From positions 17,622,708-17,686,707 of the forward strand of contig OY829329.1 in the NCBI GenBank assembly GCA_963691655.1: a stretch of 64,000 nt of DNA. Direction: 5' to 3'. Below, in pieces: positions 35,070-47,900 of the stretch. The number at the start of each line of letters is the position of its first letter. Positions within the stretch are counted from its first letter, which is position 1. Made by a program: the position numbers and the translations under genes. The notes beneath the pieces are model-generated. The model did no database searches. It saw only the letters and a program-made list of their open reading frames with translations, and was not told where the DNA came from. The DNA is from Toxonevra muliebris (taxonomy: Eukaryota; Arthropoda; Insecta; Diptera; Pallopteridae).

Positions 35070-36600
35070 GAACATCGATTTACTAGAGCTGGAGTACCGC
35101 AAAGTTCGGTCATTTCCCTTTTACTTTTCTATATCTTAATTCTATATCTTTCACCACTGAAAATGAATCCTTTTGACAATTGTTCAAAACAACCTAGTTC
35201 TTTGAAGATTAAAAAAAAGGCTCACTCAACAATCAAAACCTGAAAACAATCTTCGAGTGAACTGCGACCATATATTACCCACTCATTAGATGTATACTGC
35301 AATTATAAGATCAATTATTATTATTTTCTGCGGGTCCGTGATCTGGTGGAAGGCAACAAGCGTAAGAAGAAACTTGACTAAACTTGGCAAGGTCCAATGA
35401 CTTTTTCCCATAAGCACAACTGGAGGAAGGAGGAAGGAGGAAGCACACAGCAAGCGGGACTTGTGATAATAAGTACTTCATCTGTTACCCCACCATCTAT
35501 ACCAGCAAAAGATCTAATCTGCAACAGAAGCTCTCAGACTGAGAGAATCCAACTTGCTTAAGCAAAACAACATGTGGCAATCCTAAAAAATACTGTAACC
35601 TATTAAAAGAATATTCAACTCCGAAAATTCTAACGATAACATAGGATTACATAACTTTCCATTACTGCTTTACTATTGACATCACATTTATATTTCCTAG
35701 CAGAGATGACTAGAGAGCCAACAAAGTGATTATTAATTTAAATCACTATCTTTACCAATGGTCCTAAAATCTACTCGGTAAGTCTCAATAAGCAGAACTC
35801 TTTTAGATTACCTGACGCATGTGAAGTGTTTTCCACACAGAAATCCGAAGAATTTGATAAGGACGGTCAAAGCAATACTGGTTTGTGAACTCCCTCCATT
35901 AGATATCACAATCTTTGCGACTGTCCAGCTGGTGGCAGTTGCGAAATTAACTCAATCAAGTATTGCCAAACAGTAACAAAAGGTCCGAAAGTACTGAACG
36001 AACTACGGTCCTAGGGGATCAAATGCTTGGGTTCCTGGACATGAAGATATAGAAAAGAACGAATTGATCAGACATGATTCGTAAATGCATCTTAGCGAAT
36101 CAGCTGAAACGATAATGCCATCGATTGGATTAGATTACACAATGTGATTGATATTAAAATGAAAGCTGTATTGAATAGCTCTTGGAGTTACTAAGAATGA
36201 CTGCATCACAGCTCGGTCGTTAGGGTCGGAGCTAATCGAAAACAAAACAAAGAGCTCCTGACCCTTGACAGGCCATCAATCCGTATAGTAAAGGGAGTCA
36301 TCACGGGGCACTGAGCCATTGGAACTATGCTCTAAAAATGGCAACTAGAGTTCAAAGATTACTGCAGAAATCCGACATCTACTCTGTGGATGAACAGTTC
36401 AAGGTTCAAGGTTTTTCGGCAACTTGGTCGACATATCCAGGATAAAAATTCGTGTTTTGCCGAAATTTGTAATGAGTGTCAGTTTGGATCCACGCGAATT
36501 TAGGTTCTCGGTAGTATTCCACTATCCCCGAACGAAAGAACTCACAATAGACTGCAATTGGTCACCGAGTCTTTCTTCTGAACCTAAGAAAGCTTAACCT
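35070..36600 (+). pseudogene. Non-LTR retrotransposon relic (I/LOA-like): RT to C-terminus
   Basis: Plus-strand blocks in order: RT motif RAGVPQSSVISLLLF near 35090 (the family pattern is GVPQGSVLSPLLF, with the second Gly lost), IIFCGSVIWWKATSVRRN near 35320, an RNase H start FTNGPKIYSV...FRLPDACEVF near 35745-35840 (the catalytic TDGS is changed to TNGP), AWVPGHEDIEKNEL near 36025 and LTLDRPSIRIVKGVITGH near 36260. Heavily stopped and shifted. It is the same general type as 13430-14640 and ends near an AACCTAA at about 36595. Confidence 0.78.
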
Positions 36601-39600
36601 AATCTTCGAGTGGGGCCTCGCAAAGAGATTTGAATTTAATGCACGCCAGATGAGTTATCTGTTACCTTATACACGTCCACACCAACCCTTTATAACATTC
36701 TAGTTCTGCGTGGCGTGAGCAGCGAGCAGCAGCTTAGTGCCACATTTCTCAAAAGTAGTTCAAAAAATTCTTCCCTCCGATCAACCTTATCTTGATTTAA
36801 AACACACGCACATATAGCCAGACAAAAAACGGAGGTTATTTCGAATATTAGCGCCCTACGGTGGTTCACCTTGTTGCACAGTACGGGGGGAGGGGTTAGG
36901 GCGGGGATTGGCTTAATCTCTAAATGAAATGCTAACGGTGACTCCAAGACAACCCCATTTGGGAAGTGCCTCTCTGGGCGAGATCAACTCACTAGAGTTA
37001 AATATTTGCATGGCCTTAGTATGCTCTAAAGCGAGGAGGAATATTAAACCAAGTAGTGGTAGAAGCTGAGTCAACTGTCTCAGGCTCGGTGACATTACAA
37101 GCCGAGTTCGTCATAATGGACAGAAACCACAGAGCCTGCTCTGCATATCTTGACCGTGGTTATATATGACTCGACTGCTGGTGTAGGTAGACAGGGAAGT
37201 AGTACCTTGATAGAAGCGGACTTAAATACACCTGAGGTTACCTTTAATGTGCAAATTTAAGTCACCCATAGTGGATTGTTTGTATGAAGTTATGATTGAG
37301 GCTTTTGCAAAACGCAGTATAGATGAATAGTAAAATATACCGAAAGATTCGTCTCTCTAAACTCCAGCAAAATAATTATTTTTCATAAAATCTTTTTTTT
37401 TTATAACGCCACGATTGGCCCCGAAATACAGGTTCGATTGTTAAACCAATCAAGCCCAGTCTTCACGATTACTCCTTTTCAACTTCTTTGGAGACTTCTG
37501 ATTATAAAAAGATCCAAAAAATTCTCAAAGTACGAAGGAAAAGAAAGCGAGGGTAGTGGTGCAATGCCCCCTGTAAGTGTCAATAGCACAACGTCCTATA
37601 TTCCAGCCATGCTCTCCTATACTGTGAAACTTGAAGGCAAAAATATGTATGAGTAGAGTCTTCCAGAGAAATTGAAAAGCACGGAGCAAAATCTGCATTT
37701 TTCCAAAATATAAAACTTGCTTTAAATAAATCAAAATTGAGGTCTCTAAATAGAGACACCAAACCACCAGTCCCTCCTGACCACCATATTTCTCCTGAAC
37801 CATTACTGTGGCATTGAAAAGAATAGAAAAAAACTCACTAAAAAAGCAAATCGCCGAAAAGACGAAAATAGATTCACAAAAGAACTTACTTCTGAGTTGC
37901 TTCTGTTGATACCTTCAGCATCCTTGAACTAGAGTCGAAAAATATATGTTTCAGTTTCTCTTATAGCAGGCAAGCAATGCCCTAATTGAGAAACAGCAGC
38001 ACCTTGCGTTAACTCCAACCTCTGTTCTTCTTTGACATTTAATTCCTGCATCAATTTTTTTCACTCCAACGCAACTAAATTATTAGCGGATACTGAATTC
38101 TTTAAGCACTGTTTGACGATAGCTCGAATTCCATTTATAAAGGATAATCTACTTCAAAAATTGCAGACAATCACAATATCTTAAGTATTGAATCTTTTAA
38201 TAACTTTTAATGTTAAATTCTTCTGTAGCTAACCTCCCGAAATCGTAGCAGTTTTATTGAAAAGTAATTCAAATAAAATTATTGCTTTTTATTTACGCGC
38301 CGCGACACTCACTTTATTAAATATTTTCGTTTTTATTTAATTTTAATTTCAATCAAAAATGTAACTGCGTTCTGCATTTTCTAACCTTTTTTCTTTTTTG
38401 TCGTTTTTCTTTGAACTGTCATTCTTCCTCTTCTTATTTGCCCACATACACATTCACAATAGTAAATTAGTACCGTTTAGTACTAAATCACACTACTGAG
38501 GAAAGGGTTATGGCGACTTCTGTAAGAGAGCGCAGAAGTGTATTTGTTGTTTTATGGAAAAACGGGATTCTGATTCTTTTGTTTGGTGTTTCTCTTATGA
38601 GAAAGAATTGATTGGGTCAGAGACTTTGTCCATGGTTTGTTAGGTGATAAATATTTAGGTAACCGTAAGCCGAATTTTCATTTGCAATACTTAAATGATA
38701 TTTTGGGCAAGAGATATTTTTCTTTTTATTCGATAAAATTTCAGGAAGTTTAGGGAGCACCAAGTCGTGTTGTTCCTATTGTAATATTTTTATTAGTAAT
38801 TGGAATAACCAAGTCGAATATTTTAATATGAAAATTAATTTAATTGTTTAATTCTGGTGTGTCGCTGTGCTTTAACGATAGTTAAAGTAATTTGTTTATT
38901 GACTTTTTCGAGTTATTGTTTTGTGCGTGGGTGCATAGAACCCCCAAGATCCTAGAGAGTATATTCTTGATTTAAATGCATCTTTTTGAAGGTTGCTTTT
39001 TGGCAGCTGGTGCCAGCTGTAAGAAGCTATTATGTTTGGGGAGTAGAAATCTTCATCTTCTACTACTACTTTTTTTTATTTATTTTTTTTTTTTTTAATA
39101 AAATTCGAGAAGTCTCTTGCTTACGAGTCCAGAAAGTTATGCGGGTGAATTAATTTTACTTTTAGTAAAATTGTGTGGCGACTCAATATTTACTCATAAA
39201 AATCGCACATTTTCAACAAAATAACCTATTGTTTCATCTTCTCTTTTTTGCAAGCCTGCGCCGAAGTCTTTCCTGAGATAGTTGGCAACGCATGCACTGT
39301 CATTTGCCATTCTTTTGTATCTTTCTAGCAACGCTGTCTGCAAATTTAGTTTTGTTTCACATTTTAAAATAATTTAAAGTAATTTTCGCGTTATTTTTTT
39401 GTAACTAAATTTATAAAGAAAAAGCGGAAGGGCCTGTGACAATATTTCAAACACTTTTATTTCGATTTGTTAAACAATATAAGCAAGTTCATGAACTGAA
39501 GGAGCTCGTTAGCAGAATTAAATACTTAATATCTGTGTGTTTAAATAGTCACAATCATAGTAAAGGAGTGTGTCTGCAACTTTTGTTTACCAAGGAATTG

Positions 39601-39615
39601 AAATGCTTAAATGAG
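36601..39615. other. Spacer without recognised genes
   Basis: A GC-richer patch at 36700-37250 has two moderate open frames on minus but no domain I recognise. The rest is AT-rich with T-runs near 37388 and 39070-39098. Confidence 0.4.
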
Positions 39616-39919
39616 AGGCTGAGAGGAAAAGTGGTATAACTTCTACGTTCAGAAAAAAGTGGAATAATTTTACTTAAGAGCAAAAGTAAAACGAAATATG
39701 TTCAGAGCAAAAGTGAAACGAAATATGTTCAGAGCGAAAACGGAATAAAAAACTATGCTGTTCTTGCTCTGAAAGAATTGTTATACCATTTTTGCTCTTA
39801 CTTTTAAGGCGTTTCATTTCCACTCTAAACCGTATTACTTATGCCTTTCTTGCACTGACACACTAAATTATTTCACTTTTGCTCTTATATAAATTATAGA
39901 CCGCTTTTCCTCTCAGCCT
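39616..39919. mobile_element. 304-bp inverted-repeat element with short internal repeats
   Basis: AGGCTGAGAGGAAAAG at 39616 matches the complement of the right end (39904-39919). Inside the left half a 27-base unit AGAGCAAAAGTGAAACGAAATATGTTC-like is repeated about 2.5 times, and AGAGCAAAAGTGAAAT recurs in inverted form at the right. No coding sequence. A target duplication is not clear. Confidence 0.65.
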
Positions 39920-40522
39920 GTCAAATATTTATGGAATAAATATGAAGCTGCCATTGCATCGTTAATTTTTTAGAAAATCAACCACGGAAACCGGAGGTTG
40001 TTGTTGTGAATAAACTTAAAATACTTAATTTCTATTTTCAAAAATATTTCACAATGAATCAATTCAAAAACAGCTAAATATTTCAAAAATAGAAGACATT
40101 CGCTGGCAGGAAACATAAATAAAAACATTCATTAAAAATTTTCACTCAAAGAAGTGTAAGTAATTTCTTCATTCTTTTTTTGGCATAACTATTATATAAT
40201 GTATTCACAAATTATAAATTATAATGTCAATGTTTTTTGAAATATATTTGCATCACAAAATGTGAGCAAAACTAACACAATTTTCGCAGTAGGTAGGTAT
40301 ATGAATAAAAGTGTAAATTTTTAACTAAAATCCTAATTTGAAATGCATTTACTTACTTACAAAAAAAAAAAAAACGAAAAGATTTTTATGTCACTAACAT
40401 TTAAATTCTATAAGAAATTCATAACCAAAAGTTTGTTGCACATTCTCATTCATGAATTCATTAAAATTATGAGCGGAGTAAAGAAAAAAAATATATACAT
40501 ACATATTTATATATCTGTATAT
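39920..40522. other. No feature seen
   Basis: AT-rich sequence with an A-run at 40362-40373. Nothing recognised. Confidence 0.4.
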
Positions 40523-41940
40523 TATACCCAACGGGAAAGGAAGCGCTCCAAAAGCGCTTTTTTACCTACAATGGAGGGCTCCTCTGCCAGCACTAAGAGC
40601 TCCCTCTATGAGCTGTACTATGCTCATATACTTTTTACATTGCATACAGGAAGTAAGCGCTGACATCAAGCTTTTTTTTTGGGGGGGGGGGGGGCGGGGG
40701 GAGGTTTTCATTCGAAGAAAATATTCATAAACAATTTTTATCAAACTGGGTTTTAAATACAACAAATTAAATCGATGATACATTTGAGGGACCCTATAAA
40801 ATTAAAATTTTACGACAAATTTTCCGATTTTTTTTAATCTTAACCTCAAAAAAAAGACCAAAAGTAACAAAAAATTCGCAGAATAATCAAATTAAATTTT
40901 TTCAAATAAATATTCAATGTGCATTCTAATTCATTTTTTTTATCGTGAAGGTTATAATTTCATTAACTCATTGACTTCCCACTACTGATGATGTACCCAA
41001 CCTCAAAAAAATTACCAAAAATAGTCAGAGGCTCATTTTTTTCAAATGATCATCATTGGGAATTTGAGCCATTATCAATGATAAGGAACCCGAATAAGGT
41101 TGAGATCTTTCGTGGTGCTCTGACCAATAATGCGTTAAAAAATCAATTATATTTTGAGATTGCCTCCTAAACTGCATGGGCTTTGCTAATAAGATGGAGT
41201 TTTTGCGAAAGAATTTTTCACGTTGAACACGGATCTGAGGTCAAAAACTTCCCATCCCGTCACGTTTTAGGAAAAAATGGGGTTCAAGCAAGTCTAATTT
41301 TACAAAGATCCGATAATTTTTTCTATTTTTATTAATTTTTAAACTTTTCAAACTGATTCAGGACGAAACTGTAAATCAAAAACAGTTACTGACCCAGAAA
41401 AACTATGAATGCAGGAGTGCTCAGTGTCACTTTCTCTTTTTGAATCCGTAGTCAAACCTCATGTCGAAGAAAACCAATTTGATTTGATCGCATAGTGTAA
41501 CTAAAAAACCGATGGAAGTAAAAAATATCGTTAAATAGATTTTATTTTGACTTTTTTTTCCATCCATTGGCAATTAATCTCTATTAAAATAAAGTTTCCA
41601 TATTTCGGGGGGGCGGGGGGGTCAGAACCACCAAAACCTCCCCCTAAATACGGTCTTGATACATACATGCAAATGTAAAAAAAATAAAATCCAAAATTAT
41701 ACTTCACCAAACTTTCATATTAACCATATGAGAATTACAAAGTACAAAAATCATTTAATATTTTTTTTCTATTTGTTTGAGTGCTTCTCCTTTCCTTCCT
41801 CGGAAGCGCTCTTTTGCATACTTATAAACGCTTCCGGGAATCTCAACGTCAACCCTTTCTACTAGTTTCCAAGAGAGCACAAAGAGAGCGCTCTCAAAGA
41901 GCTTTTTGGAGAAGGGCTTCAAATTTTCCCCTTGGGTATA
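40523..41940. mobile_element. 1.4-kb inverted-repeat element with TATACCCAA ends
   Basis: TATACCCAACGGGAAA at 40523 and the complement of TATACCCAAGGGGAAA ending at 41940 form the ends. Next to both ends are clusters of AGCGCTC/AGAGCTC palindromic motifs (40541-40620 and 41808-41915). A second pair of inverted sequences, GGGGGAGGTTTT near 40696 and AAAACCTCCCCC near 41632, each next to a G-run, suggests another element nested inside. No transposase is recognised. Confidence 0.55.
41180..41300 (+). repeat. Dispersed repeat of unknown family, copy 1
   Basis: Contains GGTCAAAAACTTCCCATC followed by CGTCA(C/T)GTTTT. About 120 bases are shared, in opposite orientation, with 49355-49480. The family and full extent are unknown. 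Confidence 0.6.
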
Positions 41941-42161
41941 TATATTTATATATATGTATATATATATATATATTTATGTATATACAATAAGAAGAAAAGC
42001 ATGTCATGAATGTGAAATGACATTTTAACAGAATACACACAAAAATTTTAACATATTAAATAATTTTACATTTTACACATTACGCATACATATGAAGTTG
42101 TTACTCGTGGACACTGTGAAAAATTTAAATCTTTTATTTATTATAACACAAATTTCAATTA

Positions 42162-43464
42162 CAGGGTGACAATCGTAAAGTGACGCACACATTTCAGCAG
42201 TTATTTTCAAAAGGACGTACTTCCATTAAGTACAATTAAGTGTTAACATTGCTGAATATATAAGCATTCATTTGAACCCCACCTCATTCAATATAACCTC
42301 CTTTAGCCTGCACGCATGCCTTCAATCGATCCGGAAATCGTAGGACTGTTCGCCGCAGGACTCAATCAATTCAGTCCAGGCTTTCTCTAATGAATTTGTC
42401 AGCGACTCCAGACTGTGGTGTTGAGATGCACAAGCCTTACTCTCTAAAATACTCCAAATAGAGTAGTCCATTGGATTCAAGTCTGGGGAGTATGGTGGCC
42501 ATTCTTGAGATGTTGTGAAACCAGAAAAATTGTCTTTTATCCTTGTTTGCGTTAATTTTGCCATGTGGGAAGGTGCAGAATCTTGTGGGAAGGTGCAGAA
42601 TCTTGCTGGAAAGTCCAGTTTTCATTTCCAAATGTATCTTGGGCGGCCCAGGGAAGAACATGTTCATTTAAAATGCTCCGATAAACAACCTGGTCAATTT
42701 TAACACCCTCTTCAACGAATATTAGAGGGGTTCTGGCATTAGCGGAAACTCCAGCCCATACCATAACGGAAGCTGACTTTTGAACTCGGCCAACAGTCCT
42801 ATTTTGTTGCGATGATGATGTTAGCCACATTCGGTCATTTTGCGCATTGAAATGTTGTTCAACCGTGAAAATTTTTTCATCTGTAAACAAGATATTTTCA
42901 ACATTTTTTAACACGGAGGAGCGTAGCAACGCCTTGCATCTTTGCAGTCGCAAATCTTTCTTTTTTTGAGTCAGATCTTGAGCTTTTCGGAGCTTGTACG
43001 GCTTAAGATGAAGCTTTGATTTTGCAATGATTCGCACTGTTTCACGGTTTACTCCCACTTCCTTAGCGATTTTTCTCATTGAGCGCCTTGGATTTCGCTT
43101 GATTCGTTTACGAATTTTTTCTGTTAAACCAGTAGTGGCAACTGTTGAAAATTTTCCCCGGTCTCTATCTCCGAAACCCCCAGTTTCATTATATCGAATA
43201 ATAGCTCAGTCTACCGTACGACTTGACAAATTTAAAGCCTTTGCAATTTGACGGCTACTATAATTTGCCAAATGAAATTTCATAATTTCACGACGAATAT
43301 TTTCCTTGTCCATTTTTATGGAAATTTCAAAATGTAATAACAAAAATTCAAATGAAATTAAAAAGCCAATGATGAATGAATTTGCTTTTTAAATTAAAGT
43401 AACGGTAAATGGCAAAGCTTGCTGCAGAGTATTAAACTTGCGTCACTTTACAATTGTCACCCTG
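42162..43464 (-). mobile_element. maT-like (D37D) Tc1/mariner element, copy 1
   Basis: Inverted ends CAGGGTGACAATCGTAAAGT (42162) and its near-complement ending at 43464, with TA at 42160-42161 and 43465-43466. 1303 bp. Almost identical to the copy at 60103-61373 apart from small lesions, so both moved recently. Confidence 0.93.
42284..43313 (-). pseudogene. maT-like transposase, broken
   Basis: Cut-and-paste transposase of the Tc1/mariner superfamily. From ATG at 43313: MDKENIRREIMKFHLANYS, a first helix-turn-helix (SRQIAKALNLSSRTV), a second (RKIAKEVGVNRETVRII near 43070), FTDEK with the first catalytic Asp near 42885, VMVWAGVSANART near 42755, FQQDSAPSH with the second Asp near 42610 and SPDLNPMDYSIW with the third near 42490. 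The last two are separated by 37 residues, the signature of the maT group. Lesions: a stop in place of Arg in the first domain (VD-stop-AII near 43213), a tandem duplication of about 19 bases at 42564-42602 right after FQQDSAPSH that shifts the frame, and a short deletion near 42362. Confidence 0.9.
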
Positions 43465-43629
43465 TAAACTATAAATAAGTTTGACCACTCCTCGATTATT
43501 CCAAAGTTCAATAACAGCGTAAAATATGCTGACTGAATCTGTTAGATATTAAAAAAATTGAAAACGATCTTAATCCATTAGTGCCAAGGAAGGGGCATTG
43601 AAACTTCACAAAATTTCAAAGTCCTACTT

Positions 43630-44235
43630 ATTATGGTTTTCGATGGTCACCCCTTCAAGGATTATAGTATTCCTATGAGCTTTGTAATCATTATGAAGCC
43701 TATTTCCAAGTATTTCAACACGTCTGTCACAAAATCTACATAACTCTTTATTGTAGTATGTTATCAGTTTTGTCATGGGATAATTCAGCCTGCAGTACCA
43801 TGTTATAGTTCTCAGATTACAAATTATCTTTTGTTAAATTCATTCATTCCTCAAATCTTGTTAGTTTATGTGATCTTAAAAGATATTTTTATTGCTCTAT
43901 CCTTGGTAGATTAATCCAGTTTGATGTTCGTAATTGTTCTTCTTCTATCTTCAACATCAAAGATGTCTAACTTTTTCCTATTCCACACAAAGGTTCGGGT
44001 CCTATAAAAAGGGTTTCAGCCCCCTTTTTTGCTAGTTCGTTTGCCTTCTCATAGCTACTTGACTGTCAGTTAAAATCTGTTCCAATTTCGGTAATTCCGC
44101 TTGAGGTTGAACTAAGCATAGCAGTCTATGGCATATATTTCTACCTGAAAGATACTTGTATATTTACCCATGAGCTCGAAGTATTTTTTCCTCGGCTCAT
44201 AACAGCCCCATCTTGGTAAGCAATCATTCTTTAGT
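43630..44235 (-). pseudogene. Non-LTR retrotransposon relic, same family as 1840-3150
   Basis: The minus strand reads a decayed RNase H start (RKKYFELMGKYTSIFQVEIYAID near 44190-44120), then EGKRTSKKGAETLFIGPEPLCGI near 44040 and LCRFCDRRVEILG near 43740. These match FQAEIHEID, GTEPFCGI and ICRFC of the relic at 1840-3150. Many stops. No polymerase domain remains. Confidence 0.7.
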
Positions 44236-44399
44236 TTATATTACAGATTTCAAGCAAAACTTCCCAATAAATAACTTTACAGCCAGAACTCTCGGCTGAA
44301 TCTTTTCTTGACTTTCTCAACTTTCTGCCCTCAACAAAGAGTTGTTATTTCTATTTGGCATTAATTTTAAAATATTTTGAGCTTCTCGCATGAAGAATA

Positions 44400-44970
44400 T
44401 CAGACAAGGGAAACTTCTGTTGAGGGAACTTTTAACATAGGAAATTTTTGATATGGGAAACGTATGATATAGGACTATTCGACATGGGAAACCTCTTATA
44501 TGAGAAACTTAAGGCTTGGAAAACTTCTGACTTGGAAAACTTTTGACTTGGGAAAACTTCTTATATAACAGTCATCTGACATGAGAAATTCTAATATGAA
44601 AAACATCAGATATGAAAATCGTCTGGCATGGGAAAGTTCTAACTTGGGAAACCTCTGAGATGGTAATCCTTTGACAAGGGAAGAAACTTCTGACTTAAAA
44701 AAAAGTTGTGCCTTGGGAATCATCTGACATAGGAATCATCTGACATGGGAATCATCTGACATGGGAATCATCTGACATGGGAATCTTCTGACATGGGAAT
44801 CTTCTGACATGGGAATCTTCTTCTTCTGAAAAAGGAAACTTTTCGAATGGGAAAGTTTGACAGAGAAAACGTTTGGTATGGGAAATTTCTGGCATAGAAA
44901 ACTTCTGACATTATGATAAAGAATTTTCGAACATTATGATAAAGAATCTTCAGACATGGGAAAGTTCGAA
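44400..44970. repeat. Degenerate 16-bp minisatellite (CTGACATGGGAATCAT)
   Basis: Clean copies at about 44720-44822 with a period of 16, and looser copies (ACTTGGGAAAACTTCTG) on both sides. Frames through it are not genes. Confidence 0.9.
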
Positions 44971-47900
44971 AAACTAAAACTGATCATCCTCTAAGACCCG
45001 CTTTTTTACAGGCTTAATAAATAAAAATATATTTTGTTAAAATAAATAGGCCTTAATGAGTAATTACGCTCGAAGAATAATAAAAAAAAAAAAATATTTT
45101 CACCAATATGGATTGTTAAAATAAGGGAGTTATCACAAAGATAACTGATGAGAAACAGTAGCGGGTTCTGAAACGATCAACTGATCTGATTGTTCTACGA
45201 CTTTTGTTATTCTTTTGGCATTTTGTTGTTGTTTTTTTAAATAATTAATCCAAAAAATATGAACTACCAAATTTGGAAGAAATTTGACAAAATTTTTTCC
45301 AAATTAATATATTAAAAAAATTTTATTCATTGGAGCAAATTCAAATTCACCTTCGGTTGTTTATGTAGTCGTAATTGCCCTGTATTTGACAATAAAGGTA
45401 TAATTAATGTGATCAGATTTTTTGGACTAGAATCTGGGCCGCTTTAAAACAAGAAAAAAATCTCTCTGTGGCATTACGCACTTTTATATTTTACTAATAT
45501 TACACATCGATATCTAAACGCCAAAACATTGTACAATACGGAGAACACCTCATCCAAGGCGGATTTAACATGGTGGTAGCAGCATTATAACAAGTACAAC
45601 GTAACAATAACAACACGCTACTTTGTTGTTGCTAAAAATCGTAATTGTCAAAAGCACAAGAACAAAAAAAAAAAAAACAAAGATTTTGACAGTTTATCCT
45701 CATATAAAAAAATTAAGGAAGAAGAAGACAGAGCTGACGCTGCTATCACCTATTATAATTTCGCCATGACCTCATCTGTTCTTTGTTCCCCCTCCACCAG
45801 ACCGTTTAACAAAAAAAAAAACAGGCGAGAGAAATCATTGTTGAGCACTCGCAGTCGACGCAGCCGCCGCAGCCGACGCTGCCGAGTAGCCAAAAGCACA
45901 TAATTTTTTTTTATTACAAAGTGCAATTGTAATTAAATAAGAGAGAGAGAGAGAATTAGTTGAAAATGGAGAGATCAAGAGAACAAGAAAGTCGGAGAGC
46001 AAGTTTGTTTTCTTTGTTGTTGTTCTCCCGTTAATGTTTTTGTACGAAGGAGGGGAGTCGCATAAGAAATATTCATTAAACAAAAAACTAGAATTAAGAA
46101 TAATTTTTCTTTTTGCTATATATTTTTAGTTCTTACCCTTAAATATTAAATTATTTTAGGAAAATGAAATTAATGGAAAAAATTATTTTAAATTTGCGCT
46201 TTTATAAATTTAACACCAAAATCATTTTTTTAAGTGTACCTTTTTTCTTCTAAAATGCAAACAAAAGCGTTTTCTTGTTGTTGCTTCTTATTCCATCTAC
46301 TGTTGGCAGGCAACGGCATCGTAGGTATACGTAGGATTAGAAGAGTAAGCGAGTATGTTTGCAACTGCCCCAGTAAACTTAATTAAAAATGCACGCGCAT
46401 AATTATAGATGATGCATTATAAGGATTTCTACTTTTATTTTATAAAACTCTTCACACACATATGCACACATACACCCACACATGTGTTTTTGTTTTTTTA
46501 CTGAATAACTTAATATGTAAAATAAAAAAGTAGCAAGCGCAAAAAAATATTAAAAAAAAAAAAAACAAGTTGCTCAAAGAAAATTGTGTGGTAAAAATAA
46601 AAATATAAGCAAAATAGAAAGTTGCAAAAAAAATTCCATGCTTATGCCGCACTTTTTTTTCATAATAACCACACACACATATACAAATTCATATATCCTT
46701 GTATAGCTGATGTTATACACCGCAACTCAATTGTAAGCGTGTGTGTGTGTGAGTGTATAGTTGCTTTTCTCTCCTGTTGGTGTTACTGATGAGTTGAGCA
46801 GTTGCAGTAAATTATTTTTATGCTGTCAGTCATGATGAAGTCACCATCATCAACATCAAGAGCAAAAGTAGTAACATTCTCAGCTTCAGTTACAGCAACA
46901 GCGTCACCATCAGCGATACAACAACAACAATAACAACGATACATCTGCCTGACTTAATAATCTAGTAAATTTAGAGGCAGAGAAGCTATAGCCATTTTGT
47001 TTTTTGTTTTTTTTTTCTATTAAAAAAAAAAGAAGCTATTTTTGTTTTTTATGCTTATGAAGTAGTAATGTGTTAGTGTGTGTGTATATATATGCATGTG
47101 TGTGTTCTTTGTTTTTATATATGTTACACTAAACATGTGTCCCTCGTTTATTATTTATGCATCATGCGAAAATTTCCACATGCAACCGAATCTGCAGCAG
47201 TTATACTACTCTGGCTGCTGCTCCTTGTTTCTGTTGTTGTTGTTGTTGCCATTGTTGATACTTTGTTGATGCTGCACGACTGCATGCATGTGATTTTTAT
47301 TTTATTTTGTTAAGCTACACTGTTTTTATTATTATTATAATTTTTTATTTTTGGAGTTTTATGGAAAATTTTTTTTCCTTCCTCATTTAGTTTCGCCAGC
47401 GTGCAAAAATTTATGTAGAAAATTATGCACAATTTTTTTTTTTTAGAATCTAAATTAATAATGTGAAATGAAGTTTCCATACCGAAATAGAAGTTCATTT
47501 AGTTATTTCAAGCGGAAATTTTCGTTAATTTAAAAAAAATAGTAATAATATTTAAATTTTTCTTAATTGAATGTTATTAAAAATTTAAAGAATACTATTT
47601 TGAATTAATTATATTGTTAGAGTAGATTTTCTATAGCTTAGTAGCTATTCTGCTGGATTGCTACGCAGAGGGGTCAGGGTTCAATGCTCGGCACAATAAA
47701 AAATAGAAAATACTAATTTTTCTAAACGACACCACCTCTTGACTAGCAATGTCAAACCTTCAAAAGTAAAAATTGCCTAAGAAAAACTTTTCATTTATCG
47801 CCACATTATTGTAAGTGCCATTTTTTCAAAAAAAAAATTTTTAATCTGAACTTTACTACCAGAAGCATCTTTCCACAAACTTATTTATGTAGATTGCCAG

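Noticed and set aside
36690..37095. Two open frames on the minus strand in a GC-richer patch
   Set aside because: No recognisable domain or motif. They lie next to a non-LTR relic and are of a length expected by chance.
45835..46083. Ala/Ser-rich frame on minus
   Set aside because: The Ala run comes from a GCN trinucleotide patch. The rest has no domain and the frame is short.
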